From a virus, in the IMG/VR virus record IMGVR_UViG_3300033149_004032, positions 1-37,695 of that record: a stretch of DNA of 37,695 bases; one strand, written 5' to 3'. Made by a program: the position numbers and the translations under genes. The number at the start of each line of letters is the position of its first letter. Within the stretch, counting starts at the first letter, position 1. Positions 13,326 through 19,885 of this stretch are shown one piece after another. The notes under the pieces are model-generated. The model worked only from the letters and a program-made list of their open reading frames with translations, was not told where the DNA came from and searched no databases.

Positions 13326-13580
13326 TTATTCGATAAAAACGGCGAATGTTTCGTAAACATCCAATAATTTTTCGGCTTCTCCGCCTTGTTTGGCCAGCAA
13401 CAATAGGCCATTAACCAAATCATCGGCTAAAATACCGATTGACTTAATCGTCCCGTCAGGATATTTTTTCACTTCAACACCAAATATGCCGTCGATTATT
13501 TGTTTTACCATAGCATCATCCCGTTTTGTTTGTGGGATTAAGTCAACGGCCCTGCGTGAGTTCCAAACTCTAATAAGCAT
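13326..13580 (-). CDS. Small protein, 84 aa, first early gene
   Basis: The first leftward gene after the promoter at 13645-13673, with ribosome site AAGGGGGATAAAAA. An 84-residue alpha/beta protein: strand LIRVWNSRRAVDLI, helix DDAMVKQIIDGI, strands GVEVKKYPDGTIKSIGI, helix LVNGLLLLAK. The order resembles the MKAEIRE group, but the similarity is weak. As the first gene it is a candidate host take-over factor; this is from position only. Confidence 0.55.
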   Translation of the reverse strand: MLIRVWNSRRAVDLIPQTKRDDAMVKQIIDGIFGVEVKKYPDGTIKSIGILADDLVNGLLLLAKQGGEAEKLLDVYETFAVFIE

Positions 13581-13644
13581 TTTTTATCCCCCTTAATTAA
13601 TTGTTTTTCATTTTCTTTGTTTATCGCTTGCCGTCCTCACCTAA

Positions 13645-13673
13645 AACATAACACATATTCGGCAGGATGCCAA
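13645..13673 (-). promoter_or_regulatory. Leftward early promoter
   Basis: On the minus strand -35 TTGGCA (13668-13673), a 17-base spacer and -10 TATGTT (13645-13650), then TTAGGTG. It faces the whole leftward gene set. Further upstream (13705-13717 on the plus strand) is AAAATTTTCTTAT, an A/T block identical to one near the 9.67-kb promoter and possibly an UP element. The leader is about 58 bases. Confidence 0.82.
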
Positions 13674-13902
13674 ATAAAGTTTAAGGAAAAAACAGAAAAA
13701 AGATAAAATTTTCTTATCGGACGTTATTTATGGCTGGAGAATGAACTAAAAGACCCATAAAATCGGCTGTAGTGAGCCAAAAAGGGGGATTTTACAAGGT
13801 TTGGACGGGGAGAATAACCACCCCCACATTTATCGGACCATCCCCGTGCCCGTGTGACCACAATCCCTGTTTCCGATGGAGATTGTCCACATTCAACAAG
13901 CT

Positions 13903-14064
13903 AAAACCAGACAAAAGCCATCGGCAATAAACAGGAAAACCAGACAAAAGCCATCGGCAATATGGAGACAAAAACCGATGGCCACGGTCCACAATATAGC
14001 AAGGAAAACCGACAAAAACAATCGGCAATATGGCAGGGAAAGCCGACAAAGCACATCGGCAATA
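13903..14064. repeat. Iteron-like direct repeats (four copies, about 27 bp)
   Basis: Copies lie at 13903-13929, 13936-13962, 14005-14030 and 14039-14064. The first two are identical over 27 bases. The core is CC(a)GACAAA, 4-5 bases, then ATCGGCAATA, often followed by TGG. The first two start 33 bases apart and the last two 34. An inverted AACCGATGGC lies between copies 2 and 3. The array sits in the divergent non-coding region and is a candidate binding site set for a replication initiator or repressor. A 176-codon frame across it is judged spurious. Confidence 0.75.
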
Positions 14065-14106
14065 TGGCAAGAAAACCGGATAGGCCAGGTCTGGAACAGG
14101 AGAAAT

Positions 14107-14199
14107 AGGGCCGATAAAATGCCTGTTTTTAGGCCGTTATCGAGGGTGGTTTTGTGTGCAGGGCCGATAAAAACCGCCTTTTTGGAACACTATCAAGGG
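14107..14199. repeat. Two 40-bp imperfect direct repeats
   Basis: Copies at 14107-14146 and 14160-14199 both start AGGGCCGATAAAA, have CC(t)(g)TTTTT in the middle and end TATC(g/a)AGGG. They carry the same CCGAYAAA core as the iterons just to the left. The inverse, TTATCGGA, occurs at 13714-13721 and 13830-13837. Together these sites mark about 500 bp of control DNA. Confidence 0.65.
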
Positions 14200-14387
14200 C
14201 AGACCGGTACCCGCAGGCCGGAAATAGAGGAAGGCCGTCGGGGAAGTTATCCATCCCGACTATACACACCAAATTTTCGCCCAAGCCATCCCTGGAGCCT
14301 GATTTTCGCCCGAAAAACGGGATTTTACTGGACTTTAGCGGGACTCCCCAGAAAAATTATAATTTTCAAAAATTTTTCGGAACTTTC

Positions 14388-14419
14388 ACGAACAAATTCT
14401 GTCTAAACACGTATATATA
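14388..14419 (+). promoter_or_regulatory. Bipartite motif, copy 1 (candidate promoter)
   Basis: ACGAACAAATT, 10 bases, ACGTATATATA. The same two blocks with the same spacing recur at 14677-14708. The motif is followed after 5 bases by tandem hairpins and a terminator-like structure. A sigma70 -35 box is not seen; CAAATT with TATAAA at a 17-base spacing is a poor match. It may be read by a phage or alternative sigma polymerase, or bound by an initiator. Confidence 0.5.
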
Positions 14420-14580
14420 AATACCTGCCCAGGGATGGGCAGAAACAAGCCCAGGATGGGCTTGGAAAGTGATAAGTTCTTTGAAAAGTGAATAGAGTTT
14501 ACAGATTGGCTCGAAAGCGGCTTGCCGCCTAACCAATCCAGCTTCCCTGGCGGCGTCAGCCGCTTTTCAAAGAATTTTTT
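14420..14580 (+). ncRNA. Candidate structured small RNA ending in a U-tract
   Basis: The plus strand between the candidate promoter and a T6 run can fold almost fully. Hairpin 1 is CTGCCCA-GGGA-TGGGCAG (14425-14442). Hairpin 2 is CAAGCCCA-GGA-TGGGCTTG (14446-14464). An outer 12-bp stem TTCTTTGAAAAG/CTTTTCAAAGAA (14477-14488 with 14563-14574) encloses GATTGG/CCAATC (14504-14509 with 14533-14538). Inside that is GCGG-CTTG-CCGC, a CUUG tetraloop, and beside it GCGGC-GTCA-GCCGC. T6 (14575-14580) follows the outer stem as in Rho-independent termination. About 160 nt; matches no RNA family I know. Confidence 0.5.
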
Positions 14581-14582
14581 AT

Positions 14583-14597
14583 TAAACACAGTGTTTA
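14583..14597. promoter_or_regulatory. 15-bp palindrome TAAACAC-A-GTGTTTA
   Basis: A perfect odd dyad directly after the T6 run of the candidate RNA. It may be an operator. Its half-site AAACAC also occurs in AAACACGTA (14405-14413), and inverted as TACGTGTTT at 14850-14858 and 14882-14890. Confidence 0.4.
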
Positions 14598-14676
14598 TTA
14601 TATATATACTTCAAGAAATATATTATAATTTTATTTATTTATTATTATTTATTATTATTTATTTATTATTTATTAT

Positions 14677-14708
14677 ACGAACAAATTATAATCTTGAACG
14701 TATATATA
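14677..14708 (+). promoter_or_regulatory. Bipartite motif, copy 2 (candidate late promoter)
   Basis: ACGAACAAATT, 10 bases, ACGTATATATA, identical in both blocks and spacing to 14388-14419. It lies upstream of a strong leader hairpin and then the whole rightward gene set, so it is the best candidate for the late promoter. Confidence 0.5.
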
Positions 14709-14724
14709 TTAAAATTAAATATAA

Positions 14725-14768
14725 ATATCTCTATATCCACCAGCCTGTAAGGGCTGGTGGATAGATAT
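14725..14768 (+). promoter_or_regulatory. Strong leader hairpin (12-bp stem)
   Basis: TATCCACCAGCC (14734-14745), loop TGTAAG, GGCTGGTGGATA (14752-14763) form a perfect 12-bp stem; ATATC/GATAT can extend it past a 4-base bulge. It is a GC island in AT-rich DNA, and no T-run follows directly. It would sit near the 5' end of a transcript from copy 2 and may protect or regulate it. Confidence 0.6.
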
Positions 14769-14788
14769 ATAATCCCTGATTTATAAAT

Positions 14789-14890
14789 TATATTTTAATA
14801 ATTATACTTGTATATTATATTTTAATAATTATATATTTAATAATTATATTACGTGTTTAATTTATATTTTAATAATTATATTACGTGTTT
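14789..14890. repeat. AT-rich repeat array, possible DNA-unwinding region
   Basis: TATATTTTAATAATTATA occurs at 14789-14806, 14816-14833 and 14863-14880, with a shorter variant at about 14833-14848. TATTACGTGTTT follows twice (14847-14858, 14879-14890). The DNA from 14580 to 14910 is almost only A and T except for the hairpin. This fits an origin unwinding element beside the iterons. A weak promoter (TTACGT, 17 bases, TATAAA at 14904-14909) also ends here. Confidence 0.55.
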
Positions 14891-14923
14891 TGTTTAATAT
14901 AAATATAAAAGGGCGATACTTCG

Positions 14924-15001
14924 ATGAGTAGTCAGAATGACTGCCAGACCAACGAACGAGTCGGCGGTCCGCTCATCCGAATGCCCGATTCCCCTGCCTA
15001 A
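14924..15001 (+). CDS. Possible 25-aa leader peptide before terminase
   Basis: A frame MSSQNDCQTNERVGGPLIRM... of 25 codons ending 34 bases before the terminase ATG. Only a distant AAGGG precedes it. It may be a leader peptide or chance. A longer frame from 14937 into the terminase gene has no ribosome site. Confidence 0.2.
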   Translation: MSSQNDCQTNERVGGPLIRMPDSPA

Positions 15002-15035
15002 CTGGGCGGGGGAAGTCTATGTTTGGAGACAGGTA

Positions 15036-15701
15036 ATGGGACGTAAACCGAAGCCGAAGCCGAAGGAAACACCTTTCGAGGCTGCCGAGCAGTATCATCC
15101 TGCTTACATCGAGTCGAGGCGAAAGAAAATTCATCGAGGGGCCAAGTTCAACTACGACTTCGTCGAGCTTGCTTGCCGCTTGAAGGCTGCTGGTTTCAGC
15201 GACGAGGACCTTGCCTATGCCTTCGGCGTCCATCACGATACCATCCGCCTTTGGCGACATCGCTTCCCAGAGTTCAAGAAAGCCTGCGAGGACGGCAAGA
15301 AAATGGCGGTGCAGTACCTTGTTGCCCGAGGGCTTCGGGCTGCGGCGGGCTACGAGTACGAGGAAGCGAACGAGAAGTACAAAACCGTGTTTGACCCGAA
15401 GACGGGCGAGACCAAGCAGGTCCTTGTCGGTAGAAGCGTTTTCAAGAAATACCAACCCCCTGATGCCCGCTTGCTTATGTTTATGCTCTCCAACCTTGAC
15501 CCAGAAAACTGGGCCAAATCTCACAAAATCGAGGTTGACGAGAACCGGAACATCAACATTCGGCTTCAGGGCGAGGTCGCCAGCGACCAAATCAGGCGGC
15601 TGGCAGGGGCTTTTCTCAACCAGTCCAAGGAAGTCGAGTCGAAAGTTATCGAAGAAAATGTCGAAGGGAGCGACGATGGACATAAAAATCGAGAGTCCTG
15701 A
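15036..15701 (+). CDS. terS: Terminase small subunit
   Basis: A 221-residue protein. The ATG at 15036 is preceded by GGAGACAGGTA, the same ribosome signal used by several later genes, so it is preferred over ATG 14937. A basic start (GRKPKPKPKE) leads to a helix-turn-helix: FVELACRLKAAGFSDEDLAY then AFGVHHDTIRLWRHRFPEFK. The C-terminal part has KYQPPDARLLMFMLSNLDPENW, typical of small terminases with an HTH. It should recognise phage DNA and guide the large subunit. It overlaps that gene by 26 bases, as usual for packaging pairs. Confidence 0.85.
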   Translation: MGRKPKPKPKETPFEAAEQYHPAYIESRRKKIHRGAKFNYDFVELACRLKAAGFSDEDLAYAFGVHHDTIRLWRHRFPEFKKACEDGKKMAVQYLVARGLRAAAGYEYEEANEKYKTVFDPKTGETKQVLVGRSVFKKYQPPDARLLMFMLSNLDPENWAKSHKIEVDENRNINIRLQGEVASDQIRRLAGAFLNQSKEVESKVIEENVEGSDDGHKNRES

Positions 15702-17661
15702 ACAGTTTTTCAAACTCATTCCGACTACAATCCAGGAAAACCTGGAGTTCCGCAGGGACTTCAACAAGCTGCTCTGCAAGGACCCAGGCCTGCGGAAGGT
15801 CTTCCTTGAACTGGCTTACATCTATCCGCCCATTTTCTACAACGCAATGTTCTGGACTTTCAACCCCAAGCAGCCCCCAGGTTATCGAAATTGCCCGTTC
15901 ATCCTGCGTCCTGCCCAGATTGATGTCGTTATGTCCCTCAAGGACGCTATCGACAATCATCACGACTTGCTTATCGACAAGAGCCGAGACGAAGGGGCAA
16001 CAGAGCTAATTACCAAGTTTTTCGCCCTTTACTGGCTGCTTTTTCCCTCGACGATGTTCCTTGTCGGCTCCCGAAACGAGGCCTACGTGGATAGGGCCGT
16101 CCACGTTCGAGGGGAAGATTCGGTCTCCGGCGACCACAAGTGTCTATTCCACAAGATTCTCTACGGCATTGTTACCCTTCCGCCGTGGCTTCGCCCGAAG
16201 CTGCTTAAGACTCACCTGCACCTGGAGAACCTTGACAACGGCAGCATTATCGACGGCGAAACGACGACGGAGAACTTTGGTGCCGGAGACAGGCGAACGG
16301 CAGTGTTGCTCGACGAGTTCGGGCGTGTTGACCACGCTACCGCCCAGCGGATTCGAGAAAGCGTATCCGACGTTTCCGACACGGTTATCTACAATTCCAC
16401 GCACTTCTACGGAAAGGGACATCCGTTTGCAAAGCTCCGCTTCTCCGGCAAGATTAAGGTTGTAACGCTGCCTTGGCACCGGAACCCCGAAAAGAACGTC
16501 GGCTTGTATAGGTCGCCCGACCTTAACGTTGTCAAGATTCTGGACCTCGATTATTACTGTATGCGTTATCCACGGATTTTCAAGGAAAATATCTCGATAT
16601 ACAAAGCCAGCGATGTCCAGAAACTGATGCGGGAGTATTATCCCGACGAGAAGCTCACGTTTGTTGCAGACGGGACCGACAAGCTGCGGAGCATTTGGTA
16701 CGACGAGCAGGCAAGCAGGCGTGATGCAAGGGATATGGCGGTCAACGTTGATATGAATCCCAGCGGCTCCGGCGATATGTTCTTCGATGCCGAAGTTTGC
16801 CAGCGGTTGCGGAACGAGAAGGTTCGACCGCCAGCGTTTGAAGGCGAAGTTGTTTACAAACTGGACTCGGAAGGACGTGTTTACGGCTACAAGTTTGTCA
16901 AAAACGCCGGACTTCGGCGGTTCAAGTGGTGGGGGAATTTGCCGGATGGACGGCCTGACCAAAGCCACAACTACATTGTATCTTGCGATATTTCGATGGG
17001 AAACGGAGCTTCAAACTCCGTAATCGGTGTTTACGATGTCAATACTTACGAAAAAGTTGGCATTTTCGTGTGTCCGAACACTCCGCCGGAAACGCTTGCC
17101 GACCAAGCGGTTGCTATCGGTAAATGGGCTGGCGGAAGAACGGGACAGGCATATATGATTTGGGAAGCAAACGGCCCAGGCAATGCCTTCGGCCAGAGAA
17201 TACGGAAGCACAATTACAAGTTTGTGTACAGGGCACGGAACGAGAGAACAATCAGCCGCAAGCGGACCAACAAGCTCGGTTGGTACTCGACGGGCGGCGT
17301 GAACGGAACAAAATACGATTTGCTTGTTAATCTGCGAATGGCTCTTGCGGAAGGATTGAAGACTAACCCAACACATAAGGCCTTGATTGTTTACGACGAA
17401 GCGACAGTTAGCGAATACGAAGATTATATTTTCTTCGAGAATGGAACGGTCGGCCTGTCTTCGTCTGCTGACGAGAGCAGCGGAGCGAGGTCGGCTCACG
17501 GAGATAGGGTGATTGCAGATGGGATGGCGGTTTTGGCGATGCAAGAGCAGCCAAAGGCCGCAGTTAATTTGCTGCCGACGCTTACGTACGACTCGTATGC
17601 ATACCGGCAGAGAAAGAGGCGACAAGATGAGGAAGAAGAAAACTACAGGTACCTCTATTGA
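15676..17661 (+). CDS. terL: Terminase large subunit
   Basis: A 661-residue packaging motor with both enzyme domains. ATPase: a deviant Walker A IDKSRDEGATE (Lys102, Arg104, Gly107, Thr109) and Walker B AVLLDEFGRV (Asp212, Glu213), with the coupling-like STHFYGKGHPF after it. RNase H-type nuclease: Asp438 in SCDISMGNG, Glu497 in IWEANGPG, and Asp610/Asp615 in HGDRVIADG. It cuts concatemers and pumps DNA into the head. The ATG at 15676 follows GAAGGGAG; the frame is open from 15211, but that extension is antisense to sense in the small-subunit gene and is rejected. Confidence 0.92.
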   Translation: MDIKIESPEQFFKLIPTTIQENLEFRRDFNKLLCKDPGLRKVFLELAYIYPPIFYNAMFWTFNPKQPPGYRNCPFILRPAQIDVVMSLKDAIDNHHDLLIDKSRDEGATELITKFFALYWLLFPSTMFLVGSRNEAYVDRAVHVRGEDSVSGDHKCLFHKILYGIVTLPPWLRPKLLKTHLHLENLDNGSIIDGETTTENFGAGDRRTAVLLDEFGRVDHATAQRIRESVSDVSDTVIYNSTHFYGKGHPFAKLRFSGKIKVVTLPWHRNPEKNVGLYRSPDLNVVKILDLDYYCMRYPRIFKENISIYKASDVQKLMREYYPDEKLTFVADGTDKLRSIWYDEQASRRDARDMAVNVDMNPSGSGDMFFDAEVCQRLRNEKVRPPAFEGEVVYKLDSEGRVYGYKFVKNAGLRRFKWWGNLPDGRPDQSHNYIVSCDISMGNGASNSVIGVYDVNTYEKVGIFVCPNTPPETLADQAVAIGKWAGGRTGQAYMIWEANGPGNAFGQRIRKHNYKFVYRARNERTISRKRTNKLGWYSTGGVNGTKYDLLVNLRMALAEGLKTNPTHKALIVYDEATVSEYEDYIFFENGTVGLSSSADESSGARSAHGDRVIADGMAVLAMQEQPKAAVNLLPTLTYDSYAYRQRKRRQDEEEENYRYLY

Positions 17662-18130
17662 AATTATCAACTTGGGTGCTCACGAACTTAATTGTTTCGG
17701 GATAGACCTTATCCGAAAATATATCGGCTACGAATTTTCAGCGGGCCTGAAGTTCGAGCAAGAAGAAGTTGGCGACGATTGGTTTGGGGCCTACAACGAA
17801 GAAGGCGAACTTATCGGTATCTGCGGCCTTGGCGGTACAATCGAGGCACCATTCAGGCGATGGCTTGGTTATTTCGTTGTCAGGCCTGATTATTGGGGGA
17901 AAGGTGTTGCAGATGAACTGCTTAAGGTTGTAGAGCGACGCTGTACAAGGTTGAACTATCGCTGGCTTTTTGTCGAAACTTACGACAGGCCCGAATTCCG
18001 ACGAGCCTTGTCGTTTTACAAGAAGCACGGATTTGTAGAGGTTGGGTATCTGAAAAACATATTACTTGACGGAGCGTCAGCGATTTATTTGATGAAGGAC
18101 TTGCGAAAAGTAGGTGAAGATAATGGCTAA
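17627..18130 (+). CDS. GNAT-family acetyltransferase
   Basis: A 167-residue protein with the GNAT fold, which moves an acetyl group from acetyl-CoA to an amine. Motif A is GYFVVRPDYWGKGVADELLK (pyrophosphate loop, with WGKGVA for the usual QGxGxG). Motif B is FRRALSFYKKHGFVEVG. The start ATG (GAGGCGACAAG before it) overlaps the end of terL by 35 bases, and the end overlaps the portal gene by 8. So it is part of the packaging operon, not a free insert. The substrate is unknown: a virion protein, host protein or antibiotic-like molecule are all possible. Confidence 0.82.
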   Translation: MRKKKTTGTSIEIINLGAHELNCFGIDLIRKYIGYEFSAGLKFEQEEVGDDWFGAYNEEGELIGICGLGGTIEAPFRRWLGYFVVRPDYWGKGVADELLKVVERRCTRLNYRWLFVETYDRPEFRRALSFYKKHGFVEVGYLKNILLDGASAIYLMKDLRKVGEDNG

Positions 18131-19883
18131 CAAACAACCGTCCACTATGCCGTTTACACGGCGAATACAAAGAGCGATTGCTGCCTGGCAAAAAATGATG
18201 GAGCCAATGCTTGAGCATCGGCGTAGAATGCTGTCGTACTATGCATCCGGTTACTACAGCAACCAAAAGCCGAAGAAATACGCTCACATCTTGAATTTGA
18301 TTGATAGGGGTGTCAGCATTCTGCTGCCATTCCTTGTAGGGCAGAATCCTCGCATTATCGTTAACAGCAAGTCTCCTCGTCTGCGTGGTTGGGCTTATAC
18401 CACCCAGCTTGCGTTGGAGCACCTGCTGAAAGAGATGGATTTTTCCAGCAGAACGTTGCGACCGGCGGTTCGCAATTCCCTGTTTGGGATGGGAATTGTC
18501 AAGGTTGGCTTGGCGAAGGCGGCAGAGGTAGAGATTGGCGGTTACCTGCACGAAGTTGGCCAGCCTTATGCCGATGTTATCGACGATTGCGATTATGTCG
18601 GCGATGTTTCGGCGAAGGACCGAGAGAATTTCGAGTTTGAGGGACACCGCTATCGACTGCCGACTGACTTTGCCCGTGAATTCTTCGGCCCGAAGCACGC
18701 TGACAGCATTAAGCCGGATTACAAGCTGTTCGGCGACACTTCGCCGGAAGCGATTGCGAAAGGGGACTTGACAGAAGAAGCCTACCATACGCTGCGTGAG
18801 TACAGCGAGTTTTACGATATTTGGCTGCCTGACGAGCACGTTATTATTACTTTGCGGCCCGAAGGTAAAGGCTCCAGGATTCTGCGAACCGTGGAGTGGG
18901 AAGGACCGGAAGGTGGGCCATTTGTTACTTTAGGGTATAAATACTTTCCAGATACTCCAATTCCAATTCCACCGGTTTACCACTGGCTGGATATGGATAC
19001 GATGATAAACGTCCTTGCCAACAAGATGCGTAGGCAAGCAGAGCGTGAGAAGTCGATTCTGGCATACGAGGAAGTTGCAACAGAGGATGCAGAGAACATT
19101 GTTGGCACGCCTGACGGCGGAACGTGCAAGGTCAGCGACATCGACCGCATCAAGGAAATCCATTTCGGCGGTGTCAACGACCAAAACTACAAGTGGGTCG
19201 ATTGGATTGAGTATCACTGGTCCAAGCAGGCTTACAATGCTGACACGCTCGGCGGGCGGTCGGCTATGGCCGAGACGCTCGGGCAAGAGCAGATGTTGTT
19301 GGCGAATGCCAGCCGTGCCATTTACGATATGGCTGGTGAAGTTCACAATTTCACGAAGAAGATTGTCGAGCGGTTGGCTTGGTACTTGTGGACTGACCCG
19401 CTTATCGAGATACCTGTTGTCAAGCGGATACCTGGGCTTGAAGATTTGACGGTTGTTTTTTCTCAAGCTGCGAAGGAAGGTGACTTCTACGACTTCAATT
19501 TCGACATCGAGCCATATTCGATGCGGCTTGAAAGCCCAGACTTGAAGTATCAGAAGCTGCTGTCGTTTATGACGCAGTGGGTGCTGCCCATCCTGCCACT
19601 GGCTGCCCAGCAAGGTAACCAGTTGGATGTTAATATCGCCACGAGAGACCTGGCGAAATACTTGGGGCTGGATACCGACATTTCCGGCTGGTGGAAATCG
19701 ACGGTTCCAACAGACATTAGGTTGAATCCGTACACGCCTGTACAAGGTGAGGTCAAGATACCGGAAACTGGGCGTGTCGGGGCGTATGGGGCGAAAAGTC
19801 GAAACGAAAACTTGCAGCAGGCCCAGACGCACGACTTCGGGCGTTCTGAAAATCTGGAGTCTGCCCCACAACCAGGGAGTTAA
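18123..19883 (+). CDS. Portal protein
   Basis: A 586-residue protein in the position and size range of a portal. The N-terminal part has helices (IQRAIAAWQKMMEPMLEHRR) and KYAHILNLIDRGVSILLPFLV. The middle is typical portal text: KMRRQAEREKSILAYEE, a strand-rich wing, and a helical EMLGQ-like stretch AMAETLGQEQMLLANASRAI. The C-terminus is polar and disordered. Portals form the dodecameric ring at one head vertex, with which the terminase docks. I assign it from context and general features, not one signature motif. Confidence 0.85.
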   Translation: MANKQPSTMPFTRRIQRAIAAWQKMMEPMLEHRRRMLSYYASGYYSNQKPKKYAHILNLIDRGVSILLPFLVGQNPRIIVNSKSPRLRGWAYTTQLALEHLLKEMDFSSRTLRPAVRNSLFGMGIVKVGLAKAAEVEIGGYLHEVGQPYADVIDDCDYVGDVSAKDRENFEFEGHRYRLPTDFAREFFGPKHADSIKPDYKLFGDTSPEAIAKGDLTEEAYHTLREYSEFYDIWLPDEHVIITLRPEGKGSRILRTVEWEGPEGGPFVTLGYKYFPDTPIPIPPVYHWLDMDTMINVLANKMRRQAEREKSILAYEEVATEDAENIVGTPDGGTCKVSDIDRIKEIHFGGVNDQNYKWVDWIEYHWSKQAYNADTLGGRSAMAETLGQEQMLLANASRAIYDMAGEVHNFTKKIVERLAWYLWTDPLIEIPVVKRIPGLEDLTVVFSQAAKEGDFYDFNFDIEPYSMRLESPDLKYQKLLSFMTQWVLPILPLAAQQGNQLDVNIATRDLAKYLGLDTDISGWWKSTVPTDIRLNPYTPVQGEVKIPETGRVGAYGAKSRNENLQQAQTHDFGRSENLESAPQPGS

Positions 19884-19885
19884 GG

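Noticed and set aside
13903-14064. Possible CRISPR array
   Set aside because: Only four repeats, gaps between copies of 6-42 bases, uneven spacing and repeated sequence inside the gaps. No cas genes. These are iteron-like repeats.
13876-14406. A 176-codon plus-strand frame across the repeats
   Set aside because: It has no ribosome site, its protein repeats (KTRQKPSAI) only mirror the DNA iterons, and it runs into the candidate promoter motif. Treated as non-coding control DNA.
14477-14574. tRNA-like cloverleaf reading of the outer stem with inner hairpins
   Set aside because: The outer stem is 12 bp and there are only two clear inner arms; no T-arm sequence or anticodon-type loop is present. 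It is better described as a branched terminator-like RNA.
15211-15675. N-terminal extension of the large terminase
   Set aside because: This part lies out of frame within the small terminase gene, has low-complexity Ser/Arg text and no family match. The ATG at 15676 has a good ribosome site.
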